Below the pieces are notes generated by a model. It saw nothing but the letters and a program-made list of their open reading frames with translations. It had not been told where the DNA came from and made no database searches. From Xylogone sp. PMI_703 (Eukaryota; Ascomycota; Leotiomycetes), in the NCBI GenBank assembly GCA_021399445.1, contig JAJTUQ010000001.1, positions 1,240,001-1,304,000 on the forward strand: a DNA stretch of 64,000 bases. Reading direction: 5' to 3'. Made by a program: the position numbers and the translations under genes. This document shows, one piece after another, positions 1-12,244 of the stretch (positions are counted from its first letter, which is position 1; every line of letters starts with the position of its first letter).

Positions 1-194
1 CCAAAAAATCGACGCGTCGAGGTTTATTATCCATCTAAAGCGCGTAAAGTGCACTCGCGTCTTGATGCCTTGTATTTATGGCCAGAATAATTATCCCTGT
101 CAAATCGACATCATGCGACAGCTTCAAATCCCGATACGCCCAATTTTAAGACGAAAGAATATGCCACCGAAAACCGACTACATATAACCAAAAT

Positions 195-961
195 ATGGCG
201 GGCGACACACGAGATTCCTCCTCTTCAGCTGCCAATTCCCTTCCAACCCCTCCTCCAGGAGCTACCGCCCCGCCAGAGCACATCCAAAACGCCAAGCCCA
301 AAATCTACGAAGTCTTCCACTCGTCGAGTCCTACCGCTGCCTCAACTGGGCCTGAAAATGCCAATCAGCTCCCTCTCTCTGCAAGCCAAAATACCGCTGG
401 CTCAAAGAGTAAGGAATTGGAGCCTACGTTCACCAATGCGCTGAAGACAGTTCGATTAGGAGATTTCAAGCAGGTGCATATGTACCCTTGTGTGCGGGAC
501 TCACTGTTGACAGGAATCGGTGCTGGATTTGGTGTTGGTGGTATCAGAGCGCTTTTAGGTGGTGAGTAGTTTCAATTTTCAATCAATTGGATTTTCCTTG
601 GGCAAATGGTAGCCATTACCACAAAAACGAAGAGCGCAGAACATAGAATTTGATGGTCAATATCTCTGCTAGACGAAGAATTTACTGATGGAGCTGGATA
701 CTTTTAGCGCCGATACCGAAAGCAACCAACTGGGCTGCTTCTTCCTTTGTACTTTTATCCTTCGCAAGTTACGAGTATTGTCTTTATAAGCGAACGCTAG
801 AGAAAGCGCAGGTGAAGCGTGCTGTAGAAATTATTGATCGAAAGAAGGCGGAGAGGGAAGCTCAAATGCAAGCGGCGCGAGAAGAAAGACGGCGGAAGAA
901 AGAAGAGGAGGAAAGGAGGATAGAAGAAGCGAGAAATAAGAGCTGGTGGAAGGTCTGGTAG
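195..961 (+). CDS. COX20: Cytochrome c oxidase assembly protein COX20, mitochondrial
   Basis: Two exons, 195..561 and 708..961, give 206 aa. The intron has a GTGAGT donor and a TTTTAG acceptor, and joining restores the family signature: 'PCVRDSLLTGIGAGFGVGG' in exon 1, 'ATNWAASSF' and 'SYEYCLYKR' in exon 2. COX20 is an inner-membrane chaperone that binds newly made Cox2 and helps its maturation and copper loading in complex IV assembly. The first 85 or so residues are Ser/Pro-rich and poorly conserved, two hydrophobic segments follow, and the C-terminus is a highly charged helix (RRRKKEEEERR) ending in WWKVW. The first in-frame ATG was taken as the start. The family call rests on recognised motifs, not on a search. 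Confidence 0.9.
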
Positions 962-1209
962 GGAGATGCATCTGGCATTAACATTACGATGACGACAAAA
1001 ATCACAATTTCTATTTACATGTGTATATGTATACGAACAGTGGGGACATCTGGTTTGGCAGCTACCCGATTCATCTATACAGATTGGAGCTGCCTTGTAT
1101 CTTTAGTGAGAAATTATTCAGGCTCTACTCTAGTGCCATAATTGCACAATGTACTACATTCTAAATAATATAATTCCAGATGCCCCCATTTATATATCTA
1201 ACACGCCTT

Positions 1210-2370
1210 CTATTCCTCGTCACCCCATCCCCGATATACAATTCTAGCGCCATACTTCTCGCCCTTCTTCAACAAAACCTGCGCTCTCCACTCGTCCTCA
1301 TTGATTGCGTTGACGTATCGACTTGGCTCAACGCAGAATGCGCTTCTCTTGGGTCTTGCTGGCACCTTGAATTTTTGACCGTCTTCTTCGTACTCAATCT
1401 CAGGGACATCTGTATGTCTGCCAGTGTAAAATTGGAATGCGGGCTCAGTACTTAAGACCTCTAGGTGAGTGCCATTGGGGGGATAGTAGGCAGCCACCAA
1501 TCTCTTGAGTGGAAGGGAGCGTGTGTCAATCTTGTTGGCTTCTGGAGCGCTTGCGGGATGAACAACAAAGCAGTCGTCAATATCCGGCTCTACTGGTCCA
1601 AGAGTAAATGTTTTATTTGCTATTACGCCCTCGAAAGGTGTAGGTCCGCCGGTTGGAATGCCAGTATCAGTGACTGGCAGATAATCGCCTGAGCAGAGTG
1701 TGACCTCTGTGCCCTCAATTGATTGTGTGCTAGTAAGATTGAAATACCTTTGGGAACAGATGGTAAGCGTGTATGCAGGTGGAAATTGGAAAATCATAAC
1801 AGGAAACAAAGAGACAACATACGAGTGGTTGGTCATGTTCACCACTGTCTCTTCTGCGCCATCCAATAGCTCCACCTCATACTCCATTTCCAAAACCCGG
1901 ACATTCTTACCCTGCTCATTCTTCTGAGTGGCAGTCGTGTAAATTACACTGGCAAGGACTGTTCCAGGATACCCTTCATCTCCGTCTTCACTCTTCAGGG
2001 TAAATTTAATACGCTCTCCATGTATCTTACCACCGGCTTCAGCACCTAGGTCCACAGTCTTAGAGCCAAGCGGCGTTGGGCCCTCCCACGTCTTCTTTCC
2101 CCATCCAACTTCACCACCGTGGAGGGCATTTCCGTTGTCATTTTGTCCGAGCTGGTAAGATTTACCGTTCAATGACTTGATCAACCCTTTGTCAATTCGG
2201 TTTGCGACACGGCCAATAGTTTCGCCAAAGAAAGGTGAATTGTGTGCTTTGTACAAAGCTGTATTGGGGAATCCCTGTACAATGTTGATTGGTCCCTTTT
2301 TAGTGGGAAGCAGGAACGACTGGATAATAGCGCCTAGAGGCAAGAACTCGAAGGAAGAAATCGGCGCCAT
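1210..2370 (-). CDS. Aldose 1-epimerase (galactose mutarotase)
   Basis: Exons complement(1823..2370, 1210..1747) give 361 aa. The enzyme interconverts alpha and beta anomers of aldoses, feeding the Leloir pathway. Family marks: 'NRIDKG' and 'NALHGG' near the N-terminus, the catalytic-histidine motif NHSYFNL restored exactly by removing the 75-bp intron, and 'FCVEPSRYVNA' carrying the expected catalytic Glu near the C-terminus. The open frame continues about 87 codons upstream of the chosen ATG, but that part is unlike the family. The ATG at 2370 has a good context (GTACCATGGCG) and gives a normal length. The intron is a multiple of three without a stop, so an unspliced message would insert 25 residues right after the catalytic motif. 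Confidence 0.93.
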   Translation of the reverse strand: MAPISSFEFLPLGAIIQSFLLPTKKGPINIVQGFPNTALYKAHNSPFFGETIGRVANRIDKGLIKSLNGKSYQLGQNDNGNALHGGEVGWGKKTWEGPTPLGSKTVDLGAEAGGKIHGERIKFTLKSEDGDEGYPGTVLASVIYTTATQKNEQGKNVRVLEMEYEVELLDGAEETVVNMTNHSYVVSLFPVMIFQFPPAYTLTICSQRYFNLTSTQSIEGTEVTLCSGDYLPVTDTGIPTGGPTPFEGVIANKTFTLGPVEPDIDDCFVVHPASAPEANKIDTRSLPLKRLVAAYYPPNGTHLEVLSTEPAFQFYTGRHTDVPEIEYEEDGQKFKVPARPKRSAFCVEPSRYVNAINEDEWRAQVLLKKGEKYGARIVYRGWGDEE

Positions 2371-3637
2371 GGTACTACTGTCTAGATAGACAGATGCAGC
2401 TAATTTACAAGGAAGAAAGATGTACCAATTGTTGATATTAGGAGTATGAAGGAAGGAGAAATAAGGAAGTAAACGCGTTATTTTAACGGCTAGATTCTCG
2501 TAGTGGGCTGTTGTTGGGCTGGTGATCAAGTGGACCCGGCAGCAATTCAGCCTGATTTGGCGGGGCAAAGAGGGGTGACATATGGCGGGGTTGCGTGAGG
2601 CTGATATGCGTGGCGATTGGAGCGGCTGCAATCAACATTCAGCCTTGTGGGCGATTCAGCCAATAATTGGGGTGCCACTGTAACCACCAACATTCATCCA
2701 ATTATCCCATGGGTTACGATTTCAATCCTTCTAAATTGGTCAAAATCGCGTCAATTCCAGGAGCATTCAGATCCCCGACTGAAGAGTCAATTAGCCCGTA
2801 TTAGCCTCGTAGTAGAGGGAGCTCATTCCGATAGCTTACCCTAGTAAATCAAACGGAGAAGAGAGCAGATTTAAGGCTACAATATTACAGCATCTCCATC
2901 CATTTTCTCGCCATTAAGTACCGTAGCTTTTTGATTCATCTCTCAGATTGTTTGTAGGAACTCAATAATGTGCGTGATCTCCTCTTATGATCTGCAGTGT
3001 TGGCAGAAATAAAAGCAAGAAATCAGAAATCAGGACCTCAAAGTGAACTAGGAAGTAAATAACAAAACAAAGCATAAAGGAAGAATATCCCTTATAAACC
3101 ATAATGCCCTATAATGACGACGTGGCAGATTTGGGTGCTAATACGCGCAGAGAGTCCTCTTACATCATCGCACAGCATGCATCACTTCGCGGTGGTCACA
3201 AGTGGATTATATTTATCACAACGGCAAGATGCTCATAGCTAGCATAGGATGCAGTATTAAAGTTGCGGGAAGAGGTGGGACGGAGTGGTTGTTGACGTGC
3301 ATATTGAGTGTACCTGCGCCGGGATGGTAAACCCTGCAGTTATGACGATGTCACCAATAGTCAGGGGCCAGCATGACGCATCTAGAGAAGACGCTTGACC
3401 AGATTCGCTGATCTTATCATTCTAATTATTGCAGAGTTCGGGTGCAGGCGCTCGATATGTAATCATCGTTATAACTCGCAGAACTTTAATGTCAGGTTTT
3501 CTTTCCCGTGGTAATACGGTCATCTACAACACGTTTCACTTAGTAAGCTATATAATCATAATTTTAAAATGATAATAAGTACATTTCAGATCTTATTCTA
3601 TACGTATATCAAGCTAATGAATATGCCAAGATAATAT
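2371..3637. other. Intergenic region between aldose epimerase and phytase
   Basis: About 1.27 kb. It contains the promoter of the epimerase gene on the left and the 3' end of the phytase gene on the right. I see no gene, RNA or repeat that I can support. Confidence 0.5.
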
Positions 3638-5143
3638 TTAGTTAAAGCAGCTTGCCCAGTTTCCTCCAGATCTAGCAAAGCTGAGACTTTCAACAAAATT
3701 ATCAAGTGTGCAGCGGCCAAGGTTATCAGCCTTGCAGCTGTGCAGCGGAATGACGAGCTCATTCACCAAGATCCGGACGAGAGGCTGCTTCTCGCGAGGG
3801 CAAGTCATCAGTTCAATATATGCACGGGCAGCATAAGGAACAGACCAGGCAGAGGAATAGCCATCTGTTTGGAAAATTGACTCGACTTTGGTTTGAGACA
3901 ATGGTTTGGTATCATTGTAGAGTCCCAATGCAAAGAAGATGGGGGTCAAGCCATTGTCGTGAGAGAAATCAGCATAGATTTTAGCGCTGAGAGGGAAAGT
4001 AGCTAGGTTCGAGTCCAGCGTGCTGTTGGTGCTGGTGTGATCATGCACGGGAGTGTGCGTGAGGCGAGCAATCAGTTCGTTGACGAAGCCGATGCCTTGA
4101 GCAGGGCCGAGAGGATTTCCAGCACCAAAGCCGTAGTACTTCCCCAAGGACTGATAGTAATTGTACTGCACCCATTCTTCATAGTTGAAGAGGTCACAGA
4201 ACGGGGACAGTTTACTGGCATCCTCTGTCTGGAAAACGGTGTCAAATGTGCATAAATCCATGAGAGATATAATATCGTTCACGCGAAGTGTGACACCTTG
4301 GAGGTTCTTCTGGACGCGCTTCAGAATTTTTGGAACGAAAATGTTGGCGAAATTAGCCTGGATATCATCGGCTAATTCACTGCTCTCAAAATTTGGGCAG
4401 ACGCCGTGATTGAGAGTGTTATTAAACGTATCGTCTTCTCCGAGGACCACATCAATGACGGGAGTCTTCTGAAACTTATCAGCTGACCTATCGGATTTCT
4501 TCGTTGTCTGGAATCCGTCGATGAATTTCTCACTGGAGACAATGACGCGGTCAGAATCCGAGGATCGGATGAAGGGGACATTGTTTCGAGCGAGTGCCTG
4601 GTAACGGTTGTAAAATGCAATCCCCGACTGATACATCTGGAGTTCACCAAAAGAAGTGAGATCATCCGAGCCAAAAGAATAATTATAATGTTTCAGGAAA
4701 GCATAGTCTCCTTTGAAGGAGGTGACATTAGCTTGAATACTGCTTATGAGAGCCTTGTAGACCTTATTCTTCGAAGCAGTAGGATATCGCGCTCCATGGC
4801 GACTAAGAGACTGCACAACATTGACATGACAGCCTTCAGGAATATCTGGTGAGATCTTTGATTCAGAGGCCAAAGAGAAGAATGGTGCATATTGACCCCA
4901 TTCAGAGACAAGCTGGGGAAAACATGTGTACCCGTTTTCCACACTGTTGCATGAAGGCTGTTTGTGTATTGGGCTTCCACAAACGCTACAAGAGCAGTCA
5001 GTCAGCGAATAATTCACACACAACAGCTGAGTTGAGCGACCTTTCTTGTATTGAAGAAAGGTTTCAATCACAGCCACTTCTCACGATACCACTTACTTTG
5101 ATAGGAGGACGGAAGCGGAAAAGAGAATGGATAGAACCGCCAT
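3638..5143 (-). CDS. Secreted 3-phytase / histidine acid phosphatase (PhyA type)
   Basis: Exons complement(5097..5143, 3638..4985) give 464 aa, close to the usual 465-470 aa. Exon 1 codes only for a signal peptide core ([15 protein letters not shown]). A 111-bp intron (GTAAGT...TTGTAG) joins it to the mature start. Catalytic marks of the histidine acid phosphatase family: RHGARYPT at about residues 78-85 (nucleophilic His) and SHDNGL at about 357 (proton-donor Asp). Typical PhyA cysteines ([14 protein letters not shown]) and several N-glycosylation sequons fit a secreted glycoprotein. It releases phosphate from phytate and other esters outside the cell. The upstream region has two identical CACGTG-containing decamers and a TATA box, suggesting phosphate-starvation control. 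The substrate preference within the family is inferred. Confidence 0.93.
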
Positions 5144-5274
5144 CTCGATTCTAGGAATATTACTCCACGCACTGAGATAGATCACGTCTTAAGGTCCGGA
5201 CAAGGTAGCAGTAGCATCCAAGAGAGGTGCCCCGGATTGCGATCTGGGGCCCATCTGAGGCTGGACAGGGTCCA

Positions 5275-5280
5275 TATATA
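5275..5280 (-). promoter_or_regulatory. TATA box candidate of the phytase gene
   Basis: TATATA lies about 132-137 bp upstream of the phytase ATG, in a GC-richer stretch, which is a sensible distance for a fungal core promoter. The assignment is inferred from position only. Confidence 0.4.
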
Positions 5281-5312
5281 GACGGCCCCTGCATAAGTGA
5301 GAGATTACTCCT

Positions 5313-5322
5313 CCCACGTGCT
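5313..5322 (+). promoter_or_regulatory. CACGTG element (Pho4/NUC-1-type site) upstream of phytase
   Basis: The decamer CCCACGTGCT contains the palindrome CACGTG about 172 bp upstream of the phytase ATG. The same ten bases occur inverted at 5592..5601. CACGTG is the known core site for the bHLH phosphate regulators Pho4 (yeast) and NUC-1/PalcA (moulds). Use as such a site here is inferred. Confidence 0.45.
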
Positions 5323-5591
5323 GAGGGGAACAGCTTCTTCCCGTGGCCTTCCAAGCCCCGAGCTCCATTATTCTTTCCTTTTGCTTCATCCTTGGCTGCA
5401 TTAATAGTAGTTCTAGAAGCGAAATGAGAGAAGAGCTTATGCAAAAGTTACAGGTAGCCTCTAACGCTAGAAAGAGATCTGTACCGAATAGCGCAGGAGA
5501 GAACAGTAGATGCTAAGCTGGAATCGCTTTCGGGAGGAGCTTGAAGTTCCGAGTCTCGGTGATCACCGCAGGAAAAGTACCCACAGACGAG

Positions 5592-5601
5592 AGCACGTGG
5601 G
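5592..5601 (-). promoter_or_regulatory. Second CACGTG element upstream of phytase
   Basis: It reads CCCACGTGCT on the minus strand, identical in all ten positions to the inverted site at 5313..5322, and lies about 450 bp upstream of the phytase ATG. Matching flanks outside the six-base core make chance occurrence less likely. Confidence 0.4.
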
Positions 5602-6722
5602 TAGGGGCAAGCCAATCGAATTGGCGGGTAAGCAAGGGCAGTTATTTCTTCCCCAGCACTGAAATAAGATTTCTTGAATCCAGAGCTTCGGGTCCGAAAA
5701 AAGATTATGGTTATAGCTGATCCGAAGCTGGTTCTGTCCATATAGTGTGTATGGGAAGTGGACGGTAATTCTCAGTGGACTTATGCTCTTGACTGAACCT
5801 GCACTTTACAAATTCTAGGTTTACCGAATGCTATATTTTAATCCGGTTATACATGCCTGTCAAAGGGTGAAACAAAACCAATCAAGCTGTGATCAGGCTT
5901 ATCGTATATAACTAAAGTGACTTATACCATCTTTGAGTCGCGAGAATCCTTAGTAGACTCAAAGCACTGGATTTCATCTTGCTTTAAAATCCTCAGATAT
6001 GCGGATGTTGATACGTCATAATAATAAGCCGGCAAAAGAAACTTTTGAATATGGTTATTTAGCCTCTTTGTGAAACATTTGATTACTACTAACACTGTAT
6101 CGCGATCTAAGGAAGTGACGTGCAGCTTGGCTAACTAGCGAAAAGCATGTAACGCATGGGTTGTATCTCTTATGCAGATTTTCATCCTAGTTAACTTCAT
6201 TCATTTCAACAAGAGGTATAGGCTAGGAGCCTGAATTGATTCATATTAACTAGACCGGTATTTACTTAGCTAGACCATTATAATGATTCTATATGAATAT
6301 TAGCTATGAAAGTCAGTGATCGATAAAGTCGCAGAACAAAATTTCAATCTTCTAACCGCAAAGTCTAGCTCCTCTCATTCCTACGTACCTTAGATGAACT
6401 TGCTCTACGATAAGTTAACGGAGGAATTTTTTCTGAGATTCAACCAGAGTTCAGCTATTAACCCCACTGCAGTGCTCATGAGCTCAATTTCTAAGCAGGG
6501 AAGCTGCGAAGATGAGGATGTCTTCCAAAACAAGTCTTGGTGGGCAGTGAGAAGTGTCAGAAGACCAACCAACAGGTCTTAGCGAGAAACAAATCTATCG
6601 GTCACATCAACGCTCTTTTTATTTCTTTGTTTATCTTTCGATCTCATCTTGTTAGCACGAAAATTTTCATGCGAACACTATTTGTGTGGAAGAACTAGAT
6701 CGATAAAATCATCCCTATTACT
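5602..6722. other. Intergenic region between phytase and the SRR1-like gene
   Basis: A shared upstream region for two divergent genes, AT-rich from about 5750 onward. A 62-codon frame at 6394..6582 has no recognisable content. I see nothing else that can be supported. Confidence 0.4.
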
Positions 6723-7902
6723 ATGGGTGAGGCAAGCGTAGAACTTCCACTAATGGGCAACTTGACTACTCCATTTAATGAAGTCGACATTGTTCAACGA
6801 AATCCAAGAATCCGTCATGTCCTCGAGACTTACGCTGCTGGGAAGAAGATCTTCCCTAGAGATCTGCTAGAAGACCTCGACCGTCAGATATCTGAGGGTA
6901 GGGAATATGTCTACATTAAAGATTTTGACGGCATAGCTGTTGAGTATAGCTTGGTGATACCGGATTGCGTTGTAGATACTTGGTAAGTCTTGTAAACCAC
7001 TATCTATAAGCAGAGGTAGTACCTTTTATTGTCTTGGCTGACCATCCTTTGAATAGCGAGTCGTATCGGATTATGTACAACAGTATCGAAAGCCTTACAA
7101 ACTTCAGTCCAGACACCACACCCGAGGAGATATATGAGCAAAGGCCTATCTCTATTGTCTATGGAGAGTCCCACCAACGGCCATTCTGCGATCTAGACCA
7201 ACTAGAAAAGACTTTCACTCATTATAAGCAAGAATTTCTGATGAGCGACACTTGTGCATCAATTAAGCACCAATTCAGCACGTCGCCAGTCTTCATCAAT
7301 AAGATTGTTTGTTTTGCTTTGAACTCTCCATCATGGATTGATGAAAGAGTAGTAGCTCGTTCCTGCACACAGCATGCTGCGGTTCAAATGATTGCAGAAG
7401 TCTTGAAAGCTAAAACTGCCATGGAAATTAAATGCTATGCCCAGGATCCTGCATATACTGAGCTTGATAGAAAGTTTCTCAAGAGCATAGGTATTACAGT
7501 TATTGATGATCCCAAGGGCTTTCTAGAAGTCGATAGCGATACCCTTGCCATCTCTATTTGTCCAAATATCCCTGTGAAACAAATCATTGCCGATGTCCAA
7601 TGGCCGGCTGCAATGATGTGGGATACGGTTAGGCTAGGAGAACCCAAAAAGAGGAGGATATGGGAGAAGGTGGGCTCTGAAGAAGATGACAAAGATTATG
7701 GCTGCTGGATATCGTAAGTTAATAGTTTCCTCAATACCATCCCACCATTCACAAACCTTTAATGACTTAAATTAAAAGACCTTTCTCAACGGATCCCGAT
7801 TCACCTCGAGTCAAGGATATGGTTCAGCACTATCAATCGTTTAAAGTGGATGACCCAAATGATCTCTTCGGAAATCAGACAATATACATGAAGAAGGAGT
7901 GA
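6723..7902 (+). CDS. SRR1-like domain protein
   Basis: Exons 6723..6982, 7057..7713 and 7779..7902 give 346 aa. All junctions are GT-AG and phases agree. The middle of the protein matches the SRR1-like domain seen in many fungal hypothetical proteins: 'KIVCFALNS', then 'QHAAVQMIAEVL', 'CYAQDPAYTELD', 'LKSIGITVIDDPKGFLEVD' and 'PNIPVKQIIAD'. The family is named after plant SRR1 (sensitivity to red light reduced). Its biochemical activity is not established, and fungal members are usually of unknown function. The C-terminal exon is charged and unlike any domain I know. There are no membrane segments or signal peptide. The gene stands at the edge of a 3-kb gene-free stretch. Confidence 0.85.
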
Positions 7903-10900
7903 TGGGGTTGCAGGGCATGAAACTGCACCATGATATCCGCCTAAGAAACGATTTATTTTTAAATGCTATAAAATTTTTTGCTCTGATTCTATGACATACA
8001 ATTTGTATCGTTAATTTGCATAGAGTTGCACTATATTACTTGGATGATTTTGTTAGGTGGAATTTACATTATCAACGGGTCACATCTTTGTATCTCGAAA
8101 ATCACAATGATACAGGTCTGATAGCTTTTTAGATTTGTACGTCTAAGATCATCAAGCTAGAAGCTAGCACTTATGGCTTAAGGTCGTGATCTATTCTGCG
8201 GCACCCCATTGATAGTTCAATAGTGCAATCTGATGCTGCGACGTAAAACAAATGACAGTTTGTATTATTGGACAATTTCTACATTAAGACCATACTTGTA
8301 CCTTTACAACGAAACATACTAATTTCCCTTCTGGCAGTAAACCACTTACAACACAATCCAAACAAACCACCCACGGGGCGTGGAGCAGAACAATAAATCA
8401 GTAAAGGCATATACTGGAAAAAAGTTTCGACAATCAGAAGAATAGAGAAGAAAAAGAAAAGGTTTGAGTGACAAAAGAGTTCGGACTTCCGCAGCTGATC
8501 CGCCGAGCTGCCACCTACATCTCTGTTAATGTCAGTATTCACTTCACCCATTAGACTTATTCCTTCCCTCCCGCAAACACGAGCTTGTCCTGACCGTTAC
8601 ATTATACCATAACGGCGCCGCTCTGTGTTGTACGGTGCTTTCTTATTTGGATCTATATAGAACTGTTTGGGAAAGGGTCGCTAGGCCCAGGGCTACTTCC
8701 CCTTTTGGAGATATTTGCTTGGCGCAGTAGAGTATGTCTTGACCTCAATGGCTCTATTATCTATCTCAAATCTGGCTTACATTTTATTTCGACTGGTGTG
8801 ATATAGTGGTAGACTGAAAAGTTGGCCATCCTGCGTATGAATACCTAATTATCTCAATTCAAGTATATTGAAAGCGAGAGACATAGCTATACGTACGGGA
8901 TACAAGAGTTAGTTCACCACCTACTATTCTATAAGTTATGGTATTCACAAATAGATACCTTAGTCAATTCGATTCAAACTTAACTGAGATTTATTATATA
9001 AATCGGATGAGACTAAAACGTTAAGGTTTTATTTCGGATGGTGTTGCCCCGCAACGACTCTCTTGGTCTTTCGATACAGCAATGTAATACCAAAGAGCAG
9101 CCGTATAAAGATGATATATTTTGGTATCTTCGGGTGGTTGGAATGGACTCCACAGCTATGAAGGTGCCCTAAACACAGTTACAGATCGGTTGGGTTTTCG
9201 AGAGCTTTGTGTAAACCACAAACGGATCTATTAGCTGTATTAGCATAGCTAAAAGTTAAATATGTAACTTAGATCTAGAAATCAGTATCTAAGTGGGGTG
9301 GCCATACCGGCAGCTGGCAGCCTAGCCCTTTAGCATCTAAGTAGGTCCAGTCCAAATCTCTTACTCCGTGCCTTTCAAGATTCTCTGCAATCTCACGACC
9401 GACCCAGCTACTATATAAGTCAAAAGTGATAGCAAGTAGATCCTCCTCGAGTGACATGGTTACGATATCAGTATGAATTCTTAAGGGAGCTAGTTAGTCT
9501 TGCTACTTGAATCATCCTTACAGAAAAAAAGGAGAATTTCAGTTGTCTGGCCTCTTATACTCTCTTACACTGTTCTGACACATTCACACCAAGTATAGAA
9601 CTGATTAATGTACCTCCACTCTTGTCTTTAGAATAAAATCTTTTGTTCTAGCTACAATCAATATACCATAGCCAAGGCGCAATTGACCCAGGGGTCGTTG
9701 TGGATTCAGTTAATGTGGCTTACGGTGCCATCATAAGTTAACGCTCAACAATGTCAGAAACTATCTAGTGTCCAACAGCCCTGAGATCACTGCACACAGT
9801 ACCACTTACAAGGCTCTTGACGCAAACTCACTTTCTTCTAAAGGGAGAGTTATGATCGTTGGTAGGTGCTCCATCTCCGATAGCCTCGAACCAATCACGA
9901 TATATTCCCCCAGCGCTAATCTAGTCGTTAGTAAATGCCGATGTACGGTACCGAATTAGTCTCAGAGATCAATGGCCGCATTGGCCGTGATTTTTCTAGC
10001 CCGTGCGCCAAAGCGGGTATTCCCCCTTGTGGGGAAAGCCACATAAGACGGTACGAGATAGTGAGACGCGGAACTACCGTACAGTATTATATGAACTTGG
10101 ATATGGCATAGGGGAGCAAATAGATAGTTGATTGCAACACTACGTTAATGATCTATATATATCGTATGGTTAAGTAAGCCGGCCCCCTAATCGAGCAAGA
10201 GTCCAGTCGCCATTTCCCCAGCGTAAACACTGGATGTCTGTAAATGTAGCATTTGTGACTGAAGTTACACTTAATACATGGGCAATAAGACGAAATGCGG
10301 CATTGACCATGCATTAGCTCAACTCTGGTATGTCTAGCCACTACGGTACTGCGTGCATTGATTTCCACAGTAGTGATTAGGAATCTCTCTTTTTGATTCC
10401 AAATTCATGTTTGATTGGGCCACGACGCCCCATAATGTGCTATTACCGTGTACAGTATATGCTCTCTAGGGAGTATGATAAATATACTTTTAGGGAAAAG
10501 GGCTTTCGAATTCTCGTTATTAGATTCATGGAAGGACTAGATTGCCGGCGGCTTCTGTTCATTAAGCTAACGTATATGCCCATGTCTACGTGAGACTTTG
10601 CTTTACAGTAATCATAACATGCTATTAAATCTAGTATATGATCTATTTATATGAGGAAGCTGGAAGGCCAACCGGTTACAGGTATGGGAGGAAACGCGCC
10701 TGAAATTAGTAATTTGCCAATAAATTCGAGTGTGTCTAAGCAAATGTCTAAAAATTATTCTTCTACTTTAGTTTCGGCTTTTAATAACCCTGCACTGACG
10801 GAGGTGTTCTGCTTCTGTACGGAAATGCATTATATGAGCTAACTAGCCTTGTGGCTAAAGCACCTAGCGGTAGGAGACCCTTAGGAGAACTAGAACAAAA

Positions 10901-10983
10901 GCCCTTGGGTTCCAAAAAGAATAATATATACACAAGTGAATAGGAACAAAATAACAAATGTCCGATCCCACAATCTGGGTGCT
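7903..10983. other. Gene-free AT-rich region
   Basis: About 3.1 kb with only short frames (under 95 codons) of no recognisable content. TpA-rich runs are frequent and would fit decayed repeats, but I cannot identify a parent element. A small hairpin (TTCCCC, 5-nt loop, GGGGAA) lies at 10020..10036. No tRNA is supported. Confidence 0.45.
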
Positions 10984-12244
10984 TCAAACAGTCTTCTTTA
11001 TCCATGAGTCCAGCAACGCTACGATCGTGTCACTGTTCTTTTCCATGAAGTGTAAGTGACCATTTCCGTGAATGCCTTCATCAGCCAATTTTAATCTCTG
11101 TACCGGAACGCCCGCCTGGAGAAGGAATTGGTAGGTGCAGTCATCGTAAACAGCATGGTAGCTTGCTTCACTGGTCTCTAAAAGCACAGGGATGTTCTTG
11201 AAGTTGACGAGTTGGCGAGCAGGCTCTGCTTGGATGAGGCAGGTTGAGAGACCGCTTGAGTTGTTCGGAATAGACATTGTAGGCAATGGCACAGCGGAAT
11301 CAGTTGGAGGCGGATCATAGGTCAGAGGGATATCGGTTAAACCGTAAGGCCGAGTTGGAGCGACACTGAATATTTCATCAATGAATGGAGGACCGGTGGG
11401 TTCGAGGCTGAGAATGGCCTTGACGAGTTTTGGTCTAACATCGGCAATAACCCAAGGCATCAGTCCTCCCTGGGAGTGAGATATCAAAACCGCTTCACCG
11501 ATTTTGTCCAGAAGTGCGGCGCCAGCCTTTTGCATCTTCGTTTCCTGAGCGATGGTGTCAGACTGGAATTGCACGTTCGAGGCATAGTACGCGTCGAAGA
11601 TTGGGTCACCCATCAGACCGGTCTAGACGGCTGTTAGCTTTCCCTACTGCACAATTAGATAATAGACAGGTGCATACGCCAGGCCATTGTGTATGAAGGC
11701 TGGCTTGAGGCCAGAGTTTGAAGACTGCAGGAGCAGTGAAACGCTGTTCAATGATTTCCGCAGAATACGTGGTTTGAGTGGTGCCACCATTTGGGTTCCA
11801 AGCGCTGCGGGCACGCTCAGTCTGGTCAATGATGTAGACTATGTATCCTTGGTTCAAAAAATAGGTGGCCCAGCCAGCGCCACCATCTGGCTTGTTCAGC
11901 CAGTTCTGTAATGTCAAAAATTAGCCGCGGTGCACAATATCGTCAACTCGCGAATAGTGCAAGGGGCTACTTACGGTGCCAGTCTGCGCTTGTCCATGAA
12001 TAAAGACCAACGGATACGGCTGCGAGGTCTTTTCAGGAGTAAGCTTTTCCACGTACATCTGGTTCGCAAACAACGTGCCAGAGGTAGTATTGACATATTC
12101 GCCGCCGACGTAGAAGTATTCGCGTGATGCAAAAGCCTCCGCTGGGGATTTGCTGGAGCTTGCTGCCCCTGCAATCGGATTGAAGGCAAGAAGCAGCAAG
12201 GCTGCCGATGCCAGCTGGGATGCTACCGACCTGAAGCAAGACAT
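10984..12244 (-). CDS. Secreted alpha/beta hydrolase (esterase/lipase-like)
   Basis: Exons complement(11975..12244, 11678..11905, 10984..11622) give 378 aa, with introns of 69 and 55 bp and phase 0 at both. The N-terminus is a signal peptide ([20 protein letters not shown], cleavage likely near AGAAS). Exon 1 ends in the oxyanion-type '[10 protein letters not shown]', followed by '[17 protein letters not shown]'. The nucleophile elbow SHSQGG places Ser near residue 216, and '[14 protein letters not shown]' near the C-terminus supplies the likely catalytic His. This matches a family of fungal secreted alpha/beta hydrolases of unknown substrate. The open frame extends 12 codons upstream without an ATG, so the ATG at 12244 was chosen. 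The gene lies isolated between two gene-poor stretches. Confidence 0.85.

Noticed and set aside
2371..2631. N-terminal extension of the aldose epimerase frame
   Set aside because: About 87 codons without similarity to the family. The internal ATG at 2370 gives the normal protein and has good context.
6723..7902. Functional link between the SRR1-like gene and WC-1 through light signalling
   Set aside because: The two lie 40 kb apart, and the SRR1 name comes from a plant phenotype only. The sequence gives no evidence for a link.
8810..8880. TAGTGGTAGACT, resembling a tRNA A box
   Set aside because: No B box or T-arm follows within tRNA distance.
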